NCBI GenBank assembly: GCA_022841915.1
Contig: JALHQN010000007.1
Span: 211,284-275,283 of the forward strand
Length of the DNA: 64,000 nt
Direction of reading: 5' to 3'
From: Burkholderiales bacterium
GTDB taxonomy: Bacteria; Pseudomonadota; Gammaproteobacteria; Burkholderiales; WYBJ01
In this document: positions 22,153 to 32,577 of the stretch, in pieces
Position numbering within the stretch: position 1 is the first letter of the stretch
How the letters are laid out: each line of letters opens with the position of its first letter
Notes under the pieces: model-generated
Seen by the model: the letters and a program-made list of their open reading frames with translations, nothing else
Told to the model about the DNA's origin: nothing
Database searches by the model: none
Made by a program: the position numbers and the translations under genes

Positions 22153-24035
22153 TGCGCGCGAGAACTTTCAGAAAGCGATGCGCCGGGCGGGCTCGCATCG
22201 GCACCGCGAACCTGCAGGTCGTACAGCCCGCGGTAGCGACCCCCGAGTGCGAGTAGCTCGGCATGTGTGCCGCGCTCGACGATACGGCCACCGTCGAGGA
22301 ACACGATCTCGTCGGCGTGCATCAGCGAGCCGAGCCGGTGCGAGATGATGAGGGTGGTGCGCGCCTTGCCCAGTTCGCGCAGCGCTGCGCGAATCTGGCG
22401 CTCTGTCCCCGCATCGACCGATGCGGTCGAATCGTCGAACACGATCACTTTCGGCCCCGGCAGCAAGCTGCGTGCGATCGACAGGCGCTGCCGCTGACCG
22501 CCGGAGAGCGTCAGCCCGCGTTCGCCCACGAGCGTTTCGTAGCGTGCGGGCAAGCGTTCGACGAAGCGATGGAGTTGGGCGGATTCGGCCGCCTCCGCGA
22601 TGCGTTCCTCCGCGACCTCAGGGTCGCCGTAGGCGATGTTGTTCTGGATCGAGGCCGAGAACAGAAACGTATCCTGCTGCATGACGCCCACGCACGCGCG
22701 CAGGGAGTCCAGCGTGACGTGTCGGATGTCCTGACCGTCGATGGTGATGCGACCGGCGCGCACGTCGTAGAACCGTGCGACCAGATGCGCGAGGGTGGAC
22801 TTGCCGCTGCCGGGCGGGCCGACGATGCCGAGCGTCCTGCCGGGCCCGACCTCGAACGTGACGTCGCGCAATACGAGCGGCACGCCGTCTGAGCGATAGC
22901 TGAAATCGACGTGTTCGAAGCGCAGCACGCCCTGGGTGATCGCCAGGGCTTGGGCGCCGGGCTGGTCGCGGATGGCCGGTTCCAGATCGAGCACTTCGAA
23001 CACGCGCGCGCCAGAGATCGAGCCACGCGCAGCGGAATTCACGATCATGCCGATCTGGCGCACAGGCTGCTGCAGTATCGCCATGAAGGTGAGGAACTCG
23101 GCCAGGGTGCCGACCGACAGGGCGCCCTCGATGACCTTCGACCCGCCCACCCACAGCACCAGGCCCATGGCCGTGTAGTAGGCGAGGCTCATCGCGGCGC
23201 CGTTGCGGTAGCGCAAGTCGATGCGCCGCAGCGACATGGCTAGCGCAGCGGACGAAGCGCGGTCGAACTTGGCAAGTTCGAAAGCCTGCGCGACGAAAGC
23301 TCGCACGACCTTGATGCCGCCGAGGTTCTCTTCCATGATGCGAGTGAGTTCCGACAAGCGTTCCTGCAGCGTTCGCCAGGTGCGGCGCAGCCAGAGCCGG
23401 GAAACGGCGGCTCTCCAGGCGACGAAGGGCACGAAGCTCAATGCGAGCGTGCCGAGTACCGGATCGATGCTCACCACGTGATAGCCGCCGTATCCGACCA
23501 GCACCGCCAGCGTGATGGTGCGAAAGACGGCGTTCTCGAGAAAGCGGCGCACGCCTTCGACATCGAGCATGCCGCGCGTGATGAGATCTCCCGAGTGCAC
23601 GCGGTCGTGGTAGCCGAAGCTCAGCCGCTGCAGCTTCTCGAAGTACGCCAGCCGCAACTCGTAGCCGATCCGGTGGCCGAGCGACTCGCCCAGATAGTTC
23701 TGGAGCATCGTGAACACGCCGCGCATCACGCCGGCGCCGAGCACAAGGAGCGCGGTCGTCCAGAGCGCCGCCTCGGCCACGTCGCGGCCGCTCGCGGTGC
23801 GCGCGAGCAGCCCTTGCGCGTGATCAACCGCATCGCCCAGATACCGAGGGATGAGCAATTGAAAGTTGGCGGCGACGACTGCGCACAGGATGCCGAGGGC
23901 CATGCCGACGCGGTGCCTGGCCGCCATGCGCAGGATGCGCAGGATCACATTTGCCGAGACCACGGGGGGCGACGCCGCAGTCTTGCCAGTTGCCTCCTCG
24001 CTGCCCGCGGCAGGTTCCGCAGCCGGAATGCTCAT
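22149..24035 (-). CDS. ABC exporter, TMD-NBD half-transporter (heterodimer partner)
   Basis: Walker A VGPPGSGKST, LSGGQ, degenerate Walker B VIVFDDSTAS, H-loop IISHRL. Confidence 0.92.
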   Translation of the reverse strand: MSIPAAEPAAGSEEATGKTAASPPVVSANVILRILRMAARHRVGMALGILCAVVAANFQLLIPRYLGDAVDHAQGLLARTASGRDVAEAALWTTALLVLGAGVMRGVFTMLQNYLGESLGHRIGYELRLAYFEKLQRLSFGYHDRVHSGDLITRGMLDVEGVRRFLENAVFRTITLAVLVGYGGYHVVSIDPVLGTLALSFVPFVAWRAAVSRLWLRRTWRTLQERLSELTRIMEENLGGIKVVRAFVAQAFELAKFDRASSAALAMSLRRIDLRYRNGAAMSLAYYTAMGLVLWVGGSKVIEGALSVGTLAEFLTFMAILQQPVRQIGMIVNSAARGSISGARVFEVLDLEPAIRDQPGAQALAITQGVLRFEHVDFSYRSDGVPLVLRDVTFEVGPGRTLGIVGPPGSGKSTLAHLVARFYDVRAGRITIDGQDIRHVTLDSLRACVGVMQQDTFLFSASIQNNIAYGDPEVAEERIAEAAESAQLHRFVERLPARYETLVGERGLTLSGGQRQRLSIARSLLPGPKVIVFDDSTASVDAGTERQIRAALRELGKARTTLIISHRLGSLMHADEIVFLDGGRIVERGTHAELLALGGRYRGLYDLQVRGADASPPGASLSESSRAQ

Positions 24036-24293
24036 GCGCGCATCGTTTGCGATTCCGGGCCCTGCAGGTTCGACACGGCGTGGATTTCCATGGCTAAGGC
24101 GCTCGCGTCTCCGTGCGCCTCGGCGAACTCGCTCCGGGCACAGGGCTGCAGTAAACGCTCTCGACCACGGCTGCGTCAAGCAAGAGCCTCAGCCGCTCGA
24201 AGGGACGCGAAAGCGAGTCGAGGTGTGTCTGAAGCGCTCTGCACATCGACGAGAGAGCGTCGCGGGCGACCGAGTCTCTCGCAGCGCACGAGT

Positions 24294-25820
24294 TCACAGC
24301 CGCCGGACCTTGATCGTTCGCCCCTTCACCTTGCCCAGGGTCAGTCCCTGCAGCGCGCGATCGGCGACGCTGCGCTGGACGGCGACGTAGGTCGAGAAGT
24401 CATTCACGTCGATCTTGCCTATGCGTTCAGCCTCCAGCCCGATGTCCTTCGTCAGCGCACCGAGGACGTCGCCGGGGCGGATCTTGTCCTTGCGCCCGCC
24501 CAGGATCTGCAGGGTGACCATCGGCGGGCGCAAAGGCTCGCGCGCCGGGCTTGCCCGCGTGGCTGCTTGGAGTTCCGCCAATGAATGCCAAGCGATTTCC
24601 TCGCCGTTCTGTTCGTGCAGGAGACGCACGCGGTTCATCTCCTTGGGGCTCACCAGGCTGAATACGAGACCGGACTCGCCGGCGCGACCGGTGCGGCCGA
24701 CGCGATGCGTGTGCACCTCCATCTGGTGCGGGATGTCGACGTTGATCACAGCCTCCAGTCGCGCGATGTCGAGCCCGCGCGCAGCGACATCGGTGGCCAC
24801 CAGCACGCTGCAACTGCGGTTGGCGAATTGCACCAGCACCTGGTCGCGATCACGCTGGTCGAGATCCCCGTGAAGTTCGAGCGTCACGAATCCCTGGGCT
24901 TGCAGCAGGCTCGCGAGCTCGCGGCACTGTTGCTTGGTATTGCAGAAGGCCAGGGTGCTTTCCGGCCGAAAATGCTCGAGCAGCAGTCCCACTGCTTGCA
25001 GCCGTTCGTTCTGCGCCACTTCGTAGCAGCGTTCCCGGATGCGGCTGGAGTCGTGCCGCTGCGTGAGCTTCACCTCGACGGGGCTGCGCAGATAACTGCC
25101 CGCGAGCTCGGCGACGTCGTCCGGATAGGTCGCGGAAAAAAGCAGGGTCTGGCGTCGCGAGCGAGGCGAACAGCGCTGCACGATGGCGGCAATGTCCGCG
25201 GCGAAGCCCATGTCCAGCATGCGGTCGGCTTCGTCGAGCACCAGGGTGTCGATGGTGTCCAGCGCCAGCGATTCGCGCTGCAAGTGATCCAGAATGCGGC
25301 CGGGCGTGCCGACCACCACATGCGCGCCGTGCGAGAGGCTGGACAGTTGCGGGCGCACCGTGGCGCCCCCGCAGAGCGTGAGCACCTTGATGTTGTCCTC
25401 GGCGCGGGCGAGGCGTCTGACCTCCTGCGAGACCTGTTCCGCAAGCTCCCGCGTGGGACAAAGCACGAGCGCCTGCACGGCGAAGCGGCGCGGATTCAGT
25501 TTCGCCAACAGCGGCAGGGCGAACGCGATCGTCTTGCCGCTCCCGGTCTTGGCCTGCGCGATTAGATCCTTGCCGGCGAGCGTCAAAGGCAGACTCGCGG
25601 CCTGAATCGGGGTCATGTGCTCGTAGCCCAGCCGCTGCAGGTTCGCGAGCATGGCGCCGGCAATCGGGAGCGTGGCAAAGGCGGGACCAGGCAGCTCCGC
25701 GCCGATGTCCGAGACGTTCGCGGGAGGATGTTCCTCGATCGGCCCGGTCTGCGTAGTCTCGGGCCCGGGCGCAGCGTCGGTGCGCTGCTTCAAACCCTCG
25801 TTCGTCTGCTCGTCGTTCAA
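24294..25820 (-). CDS. dbpA: ATP-dependent RNA helicase DbpA-like (start uncertain)
   Basis: AKTGSGKT, PTRELAEQV, VLDEADRMLD, SAT, HRVGRTGRAG; C-terminal DbpA-type RNA-binding domain. Confidence 0.88.
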   Translation of the reverse strand: MNDEQTNEGLKQRTDAAPGPETTQTGPIEEHPPANVSDIGAELPGPAFATLPIAGAMLANLQRLGYEHMTPIQAASLPLTLAGKDLIAQAKTGSGKTIAFALPLLAKLNPRRFAVQALVLCPTRELAEQVSQEVRRLARAEDNIKVLTLCGGATVRPQLSSLSHGAHVVVGTPGRILDHLQRESLALDTIDTLVLDEADRMLDMGFAADIAAIVQRCSPRSRRQTLLFSATYPDDVAELAGSYLRSPVEVKLTQRHDSSRIRERCYEVAQNERLQAVGLLLEHFRPESTLAFCNTKQQCRELASLLQAQGFVTLELHGDLDQRDRDQVLVQFANRSCSVLVATDVAARGLDIARLEAVINVDIPHQMEVHTHRVGRTGRAGESGLVFSLVSPKEMNRVRLLHEQNGEEIAWHSLAELQAATRASPAREPLRPPMVTLQILGGRKDKIRPGDVLGALTKDIGLEAERIGKIDVNDFSTYVAVQRSVADRALQGLTLGKVKGRTIKVRRL

Positions 25821-26118
25821 TGTGCTCGTTCCCGTCTGCGTCGCGTGTGCGAGTGGCCATCGTGGCGGCCTCGCCGGTCTGCATCTTACGGGAGCCGACG
25901 CCATCGGAGGTGAAATCGCCTTGCCCGCTGCCCTTTCGGGATCGACGGATCCCGCCTGCTTGCGCGTTGTGAATGCGGCGTGAGGACGCTGCGCCGAACT
26001 GCGGCCGGATCCTCCGGCCTCGATCGTCTCGCACACGCGAGCGCGCGCCCGTCGCTGACGTGACCTCGCATCCGCCGTTCCTGTGCTATATGTCGTCCAT
26101 CCTCGAATGGAGACGATC

Positions 26119-26550
26119 ATGAGCGCTGTGCCCCCCATGCCGCTGTTCCATCTTGCCTTTCCAGTGCGCGACCTTGCCGAGGCGCGAGCGTTCTACGGTC
26201 AGCTGATCGGTTGCAGCGAAGGGCGATCCGCCGACGACTGGTGCGATTTCAACTTCTACGGGCATCAGATCGTGGCCTATCGGGCGCCGCATCTGTGTGC
26301 GGTCAGCGACACGTCGCCGGTCGACGGCGACGATGTGCCGATTCGCCATTTCGGCGCGATCCTGGCGCTGCCGGACTGGGAAGCATTGCGCGACCGGCTG
26401 CGTGCGGCGGGTGTGAAGTTCATCATCGAACCTCAGGTGCGATTCGTCGGCGAGATCGGCGAGCAGCACTCGATGTTCTTTCTCGACCCATCGGGCAATG
26501 CCCTGGAGTTCAAGGCGTTCAACGACATCGGCTACCTGTTTCGCAAGTAG
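26119..26550 (+). CDS. VOC/glyoxalase family protein
   Basis: MPLFHLAFPVRDLAEARAFYGQLIGC...MFFLDPSGNALEFKAFND. Confidence 0.88.
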   Translation: MSAVPPMPLFHLAFPVRDLAEARAFYGQLIGCSEGRSADDWCDFNFYGHQIVAYRAPHLCAVSDTSPVDGDDVPIRHFGAILALPDWEALRDRLRAAGVKFIIEPQVRFVGEIGEQHSMFFLDPSGNALEFKAFNDIGYLFRK

Positions 26551-26750
26551 CGGCTGCGGGTTGGGAGATGTTTCGCCCGGCGCGTGCACAGACGGGACAT
26601 CGGATCCGTTCGCGACGCAGGCGCGATGCCAGCGCCCTTCTCAGTGTACCGTTGGGTGCTCCGTTCAGGTGCGGCGACACGCATCGGGTTCATTCGGCGA
26701 GCGGGCTCGCTCGCAGGACGAAAAGGGGCGCCGTCGCAACCGCGTTTCGC

Positions 26751-27728
26751 CTACTCGAACTTCGCCCCCGATGCCTTCGCGGCTTTGGCCCATACTGCCA
26801 CTTCGTTGCGCACGAAGGCCGTCGTCTGCTCGGGCGAGGTGCCCAGAGGTTCGGCGCCTAGCTTGACCAGGCTTTCGGCCAATTCGGGCGACTTGACCGC
26901 CTTGACCACGATGGCGTTCAGGCGGTTCACGATTTCTTTCGCGGTGCCCCCAGGGGCGAGGATGGCGTACCAGCTGGTCACGTTGTAGCCAGCCAACCCG
27001 GATTCGCTGACGGTGGGAACTGCCGGAAGCAAGGGCGACCGCCGATCGGCCGTCACCGCGAGTGCGCGCATCTTGCCGGCCTTGATGTGGGGCAGCAGGC
27101 CAGGCAAGGCGCCGATGTAGTAGTGAACCTCCCCGGTCAGCAGTGCAGTGACCGCCGGCGTGCCGCCTTTGTAGGGGACTTGCACGGTCTTGACGCCCGC
27201 CATGCTGCTGATCATCTCGGTCATCAGATGCGAGGTGCTGCCCACGCCGACGGAGGCGTAGTTGAGCTTGCCCGGGTGCTTGCGGGCCAGGTCGAGCAGT
27301 TCCTTCAATGTTCGCGCCGGCATGCTCGGGTGCACACCGAGCACGTTCTGGACCGATGCGATGACGCTCACATGCGCGAAGTCCTTGATCGCATCGTAGC
27401 CGAGCTTCGGATAGATCGCGGGTGCGATTCCGTGGGTCGAGAGACCGCCGATCAAAAGCGTGTGGCCGTCCGGTGCGGACTTGGCGACGAGTTCAGCGCC
27501 GATCGTCCCGCCTGCGCCGCCGCGATTGTCGACGACGACCGGCTGACCCAACGCATCTTCCAGCGCGCGGGCGACCGGCCGTCCGACCATGTCGGTGGGG
27601 CCGCTCGGCGGCCAGGGAATGACCATGCGCAGCGGCTTGGTGGGATAGGCCGGTGTCGCTTGCGCAAGCACGCCGGTGGCGAGGCTGCTCAAGGCGCCCA
27701 GGACGAACGAGCGAGTGATGCCCTTCAT
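26751..27728 (-). CDS. TctC/Bug family substrate-binding protein
   Basis: MKGITRSFVLGALSSLATGVLAQATPAYPTKPLRMVIPWPPSGPTD...VDNRGGAGGTIGAELVAKSAPDGHT. Confidence 0.93.
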   Translation of the reverse strand: MKGITRSFVLGALSSLATGVLAQATPAYPTKPLRMVIPWPPSGPTDMVGRPVARALEDALGQPVVVDNRGGAGGTIGAELVAKSAPDGHTLLIGGLSTHGIAPAIYPKLGYDAIKDFAHVSVIASVQNVLGVHPSMPARTLKELLDLARKHPGKLNYASVGVGSTSHLMTEMISSMAGVKTVQVPYKGGTPAVTALLTGEVHYYIGALPGLLPHIKAGKMRALAVTADRRSPLLPAVPTVSESGLAGYNVTSWYAILAPGGTAKEIVNRLNAIVVKAVKSPELAESLVKLGAEPLGTSPEQTTAFVRNEVAVWAKAAKASGAKFE

Positions 27729-28161
27729 GTTTTCATCTCCTTTGAATTCGTCGCGGGATGGCGCGAGCAGCAAGGCGCTCGCGATGCGAAGCCAGGGACC
27801 GGAGCGCGAGCACTCCTGAGTCAGCGATTCGTTGACGGATGGCCGAACGGCATCGACGATGCCGACCGGACAAACGGGTCGAAATGGGCATCAGACGCGA
27901 AGGAAACTGCAATCAGATGGGGCAGCTGGCGAGGATTTTCGCCCAAGCATGGCGTCGATTCTCGGCGCTTCTGTTCAGCGAATTCCTGACTCAGGACAGT
28001 CGGGTTCATCACGCTCCTCCTGGGGGATCCGACCGTTCGAGCCGGTCGTGCCCCGTTGCTGCTGTCGTTGTTCGAGTTGCAAGTTTGCCGATGGTAAACT
28101 CATCGAATCCCGCGGCACAACGTGAATCCACTGCGCACTGCGGCCCCCATCCTACCGGAGC

Positions 28162-28947
28162 ATGGCCATGGATCTTGGCATCAAGGGACGCACCGCACTG
28201 GTCTGCGCGGCGAGCAAAGGCCTGGGGCGTGCATGCGCCATGTCGCTCGCGCGCGAAGGCGTCGACGTGACGATCGTTGCGCGTGGACGCGAGGCGTTGG
28301 ACAAAACGGCGGAGGAGATTCGCAGTCTCCGTGGGGGAAAGGTGCTGGCGATCTCGGCCGACATCACCACGGCCGAGGGGCGATCCGCCGCGCTTGCGGC
28401 TTGCCCGCAGCCCGACATCCTCGTCAACAATGCCGGCGGTCCGCCGCCCGGTGATTTTCGCAACTGGTCCCGCGACGACTGGATCAAGGCAGTCGATGCC
28501 AACATGCTGACCCCGATCGAACTCATCAAGGCCACGATCGACGGCATGATGGCGCGCAAGTTCGGACGCGTCGTGAACATCACGTCCAATTCCGTGAAGG
28601 CGCCGATCGAAGAGCTGGGGCTCTCCAACGCAGCGCGTTCCGGCCTCACAGGCTTCGTCGCCGGGCTCGCGCGCAAGACCGTGAAGCACAACGTCACCAT
28701 CAACAACCTTCTCCCCGGCCAGTTCATGACCGACCGGCTCAAGAGTCGCTCGGTCTTGAATGCCGAGGCCGCCGGTGTGTCGCTCGAGCAATACCTCGAG
28801 ACGCGCAGCAAGGTCATTCCTGCCGGCCGCTTCGGCGATCCTTACGAGTTCGGAGAGTTCTGCGCCTACGTGTGCAGCGCGCAGGCAGCCTTCATCACCG
28901 GGCAGAATTTTCTGATCGACGGCGGTACTTACCCGGGCACGTATTGA
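28162..28947 (+). CDS. SDR family oxidoreductase
   Basis: GRTALVCAASKGLGRACAMSLAREG, NNAGGPPPGD, C-terminal GQNFLIDGGTYPGTY. Confidence 0.92.
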   Translation: MAMDLGIKGRTALVCAASKGLGRACAMSLAREGVDVTIVARGREALDKTAEEIRSLRGGKVLAISADITTAEGRSAALAACPQPDILVNNAGGPPPGDFRNWSRDDWIKAVDANMLTPIELIKATIDGMMARKFGRVVNITSNSVKAPIEELGLSNAARSGLTGFVAGLARKTVKHNVTINNLLPGQFMTDRLKSRSVLNAEAAGVSLEQYLETRSKVIPAGRFGDPYEFGEFCAYVCSAQAAFITGQNFLIDGGTYPGTY

Positions 28948-29052
28948 TGCGGCGGGCGAGTAGCCGATTCGCATATTCCACGGGGTCTCTTGACGAGATG
29001 TCAGCCGGCCGGCGCGGGCATGCAGTGCATCGTTACGAGAGGCAGTCGACAC

Positions 29053-30387
29053 ATGGATGACATCACCCGCAAGCTCGCACGCATGATCGTCGAGACCCGG
29101 CCGGCGGACATTCCGGCAACGGCATTGCATGCCGCGCGGCGCTCGATCGTGAACTGGTTCGGCTGCGTGCTGGGCGGCTGTCGCGATGACTCGGTGCAGG
29201 CGTTGTTGGCGGCGCTGGGTCCGTTCAGCGGCCCGGCGCAAGCAAGCGTTCTGGGGACGGGACAGCGCGTCGATCCCATGCTTGCTGCGCTGGCGAACGC
29301 GCTGAGCGGCAACATCCTGGATTTCGACGACACGCACGCAGACATGGTGCTGCACCCGGCCGGGCCGGTTGCGGCGGCCCTGGTGGCCATCGCGGAGTCG
29401 CGCAAACTGCACGGCCGCGATCTGCTGCACGCGTTCGTGCTCGGTGTCGAGGTCGAAGCGCGCATTCTGGATCCGAGGGTGGCGGACTACAAATTCGCCT
29501 GGTCGCCCACGACGACGGTGGGAGCCTTCGGCGCGGCGGCCGCGGTAGGCACTGTGCTGGGGCTGAATGCGGCGCAGATGAGTTGGGCGCTGGGCATCGC
29601 GGCCTCGCAGGCGTGTGGCTTGCGCGAGACGGGCGGTTCGATGGCGAAGGCCTACAATGCCGGGCACGCCTCTCGCTGCGGCCTGGTGGCGGCGATGTTG
29701 GCGGCGCATGAATTCACCGGTCCCGAGCGCGCGCTCGAAGGGCCGAACGGCTTTCTTGCGGCGTTCGGCTCGCCGCTGGATCCCGGCATGATCGTGCGCG
29801 ACTGGTCCAGGGACTGGCATGTCACCCGCAACACCTTCAAGGCTTTCCCCTGCGGCATCGTGACGCACCCGGCGGTCGACGCCGCGCTGCAGCTCAAGCG
29901 CACGCATCGCTTCGATGCAGAGGCTATCGATACGGTGGCGTTGAAGGTCCACCCGGTCGCGCTGCGACTCACGGGGCGTCGGTCGCCGAGTTCACCGCTC
30001 GAAGCGAAACTCAGCGTCTTCCATTGTGTTGCCGCGGCCCTGGTATACGGCCGGCTCGGCGTGCCTGAGTTTTCGCTGACCTGCATCCAGGATCCTCGCG
30101 TGCTCTCGTTGCGCGACGGCATGCGCGGTGAACAGGTCGACACCATGCCGATCGATGCGGCGTGCGTCGAGGTCCGCTTGCGGGACGGTACCGCGTTGCG
30201 CCTGGATCTGGATCACGCCATCGGGAGTGCTTCCCGGCCCATGAGCGACGCGGACCTCAGCGAGAAGGTGTCCAGCCTCGCGCATGGGGTCTTGACTCAG
30301 CAGCGTTGCGAGGCCTTGCTCGAACGCTTGTGGGCGATGGAGACGTTGGAAGACTCGGGCGACTTGGCGAAGTTGGCGATTCCCTGA
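29053..30387 (+). CDS. MmgE/PrpD family protein
   Basis: ARRSIVNWFGCVLGG..., NILDFDDTHADMVLHPAG, KAFPCGIVTHPAVDAAL. Confidence 0.92.
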   Translation: MDDITRKLARMIVETRPADIPATALHAARRSIVNWFGCVLGGCRDDSVQALLAALGPFSGPAQASVLGTGQRVDPMLAALANALSGNILDFDDTHADMVLHPAGPVAAALVAIAESRKLHGRDLLHAFVLGVEVEARILDPRVADYKFAWSPTTTVGAFGAAAAVGTVLGLNAAQMSWALGIAASQACGLRETGGSMAKAYNAGHASRCGLVAAMLAAHEFTGPERALEGPNGFLAAFGSPLDPGMIVRDWSRDWHVTRNTFKAFPCGIVTHPAVDAALQLKRTHRFDAEAIDTVALKVHPVALRLTGRRSPSSPLEAKLSVFHCVAAALVYGRLGVPEFSLTCIQDPRVLSLRDGMRGEQVDTMPIDAACVEVRLRDGTALRLDLDHAIGSASRPMSDADLSEKVSSLAHGVLTQQRCEALLERLWAMETLEDSGDLAKLAIP

Positions 30388-30418
30388 TTCTTTCCCGGGG
30401 GACACCATCGCCGGCGCG

Positions 30419-31393
30419 CTAGTTCGGCTTGATGCGGGCGTCCTGCACGATTCGACGATGACGTTCGATATCGTCGCGTATCACGGCCGCGAATGCCTCC
30501 GGGGTGCTGCCCACGGGTTCGCTGCCGTCGGCCAGCAGGCGAGTACGCACCTCCTTGACTTCGACCGCACGCCGGATCTCGGAGGCGAGTCTTTCCCTGA
30601 CGACATCCGGTGTCGCTCCCGGCGCCAGTACGCCGTACCAAGCGGTGAATGCGTAGCCGGGCAGGCCGGATTCGGCGATGGTTGGTAGTTCGGGCGCCGC
30701 CGGCGAGCGGGCCGCGCCGGTGACTGCCAGTGCGCGCAACTTGCCGGCGCGTGCTTGAGGAAGCGAGGCCGGCATGCTGCCCAGGTACATCATCACATGG
30801 CCGCCGATGAGTTCGGTCAATGCAGGCGCGCTGCCCTTGTAGGGCACATGGATCATCGATACTCGAGCCATGGAGGTGAACATCTCGGTGGCAAGATGCG
30901 TCGAACTGCCATTGCCCACCGAGGCATAAGACACTTGACCCGGTTTTACGCGTGCCAAGGCGATGAGTTCCTTGACGCTGCGGATCGGCAGGGACGGGTG
31001 CACGACCAGCACGTAAGGCGTCGATGCGACCTGGCTGACGGGCGCCAGGTCTCGCAGCGTGTCGTAGGGCAGGCTGGCGTGCAGGCTCGGGTTGATGGTC
31101 AAGGTCGAGGTGACAAGCAGCAGCGTGTGTCCGTCGGGAGCGGCTTTGGCCACCAACTCGGTGCCGATGATCGTGCTGGCGCCGGGACGATTGTCGATGA
31201 TCACCGGCTGCCCCAAGCGCTCGGCAAGCAGCGGGCTGATGGTTCGAGCCGTGATGTCGGCGCCGCCGCCGGGAGCGAAGGGAATGACGATCCGGACGGC
31301 TCGATTCGGGTAGGCAGGCTTGCCGGATTGGGCGACGGCGTTGAGCGGCAGCAGGCAGATCAGCCCGAGCGATGCGGCGAGTGATGGGTGCAT
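30419..31393 (-). CDS. TctC/Bug family substrate-binding protein
   Basis: MHPSLAASLGLICLLPLNAVAQSGKPAYPNRAVRIVIPFAPGGGADITAR... Confidence 0.93.
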   Translation of the reverse strand: MHPSLAASLGLICLLPLNAVAQSGKPAYPNRAVRIVIPFAPGGGADITARTISPLLAERLGQPVIIDNRPGASTIIGTELVAKAAPDGHTLLLVTSTLTINPSLHASLPYDTLRDLAPVSQVASTPYVLVVHPSLPIRSVKELIALARVKPGQVSYASVGNGSSTHLATEMFTSMARVSMIHVPYKGSAPALTELIGGHVMMYLGSMPASLPQARAGKLRALAVTGAARSPAAPELPTIAESGLPGYAFTAWYGVLAPGATPDVVRERLASEIRRAVEVKEVRTRLLADGSEPVGSTPEAFAAVIRDDIERHRRIVQDARIKPN

Positions 31394-31584
31394 GACGAAG
31401 GAATCCAGTGAGTTGTTGCGCAGGATGCCATCGCAGGCCTTGGAGGCGTACACGGATGGCGAGAAGCGATGACGGCCTCGGCCATCATCGCGCAGCCCAT
31501 ACCACCACGCAAGCGCAGCGGAGGCCACTTGCGGTTTGGTTGCATCGAGGCACTCGTGTTGTAATCCGAATTTTGCTTCCCACC

Positions 31585-32406
31585 ATGCCATCACTGCACC
31601 TGCCCGACTGCGAGCTGTTCTATCGAGTCGATGATTTCACCGACCCGTGGACCGCTCCCGACACCGTGCTGATGCTTCACGGCAATGCCGAGAGCAGCCT
31701 GGCGTGGTACGCCTGGGTGCCGGTGCTGGCTCGCCGCTTCCGGGTGGTGCGTCCCGACATGCGAGGCTACGGCCAATCGACGGCCATGCCTCGCGAGTAT
31801 GCGTGGACCTTCGACAAGCTTGCCGATGATTATTGTCGGCTGATGGATCACCTCGGCTTGGAGAGATGTCATCTCGTCGCGGCCAAGATCGGTGGGACGG
31901 TCGCGCGCGCGTTCGCGGCCCGCCGACCAGAGCGCATCCTATCGCTGACGCTCGTCGGCACGCCGCAGGCCCTGCGGCCGGGCGCGGAGCACATTCCGGC
32001 ACTGATCGAGGAGTTCGAGACCAAGGGCGCGGAACACTGGGCGCGGCGCACGATGGACGGTCGGCTCGGCGAGCATTTCCCCGACGCGGGTGTCGCCTGG
32101 TGGACGCGCTTCATGGGGCGTGCGCCGGTCTCGTCGCTGGTCGGATTCAACCGGGATGTCAATTACGCGGATATCCGCGCAGACCTGCCCAAGATCGCCT
32201 GTCCGACGCTGGTCATCACGACGGAAGAAAGCGGTCTGGGCACGGTCGAGCGCACGCGCGAATGGCAACAAGCGATCCCCGATTCCCGACTATTGGTTTT
32301 GCCGGGCAAGTCGTATCACGTGGCGGCAAGCGATGCCGAAGCTTGCGCACGCGAAACCCTGGGCTTCATTCTGCAGACCGAGCCAAAAAAAGGCAATGCG
32401 GGCTGA
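31585..32406 (+). CDS. Alpha/beta-fold hydrolase with Lys at the nucleophile-elbow position
   Basis: VLMLHGNAESSLAWYAWVPVLARRFRVVRPDMRGYGQS...HLVAAKIGGTVARAFAARRPERI...GKSYHVAASD. Confidence 0.88.
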   Translation: MPSLHLPDCELFYRVDDFTDPWTAPDTVLMLHGNAESSLAWYAWVPVLARRFRVVRPDMRGYGQSTAMPREYAWTFDKLADDYCRLMDHLGLERCHLVAAKIGGTVARAFAARRPERILSLTLVGTPQALRPGAEHIPALIEEFETKGAEHWARRTMDGRLGEHFPDAGVAWWTRFMGRAPVSSLVGFNRDVNYADIRADLPKIACPTLVITTEESGLGTVERTREWQQAIPDSRLLVLPGKSYHVAASDAEACARETLGFILQTEPKKGNAG

Positions 32407-32577
32407 GAGAAGGGCCGGCACACTGTGCGTGAAGCGCAAGGCCGCGATGGATCTTCGCGGCACGACGGGGTTGGACGCAGCGGTTGTTGCGGCTGGCCGT
32501 TAAGCATCTGGAGTGGATGATTCGAGATCGTGGCGCCGAGGCGCGCCGCATCCGACAAACCGGGGAGGAGCCCTGAC

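Noticed and set aside
20689-22236. 515-aa plus-strand ORF over the ABC exporter
   Set aside because: Antisense shadow of a clear ABC exporter; no motifs.
28009-29952. 647-aa minus-strand ORF spanning SDR and MmgE/PrpD genes
   Set aside because: Antisense to two well-supported CDSs; Arg/His/Gly-rich translation typical of shadow ORFs.
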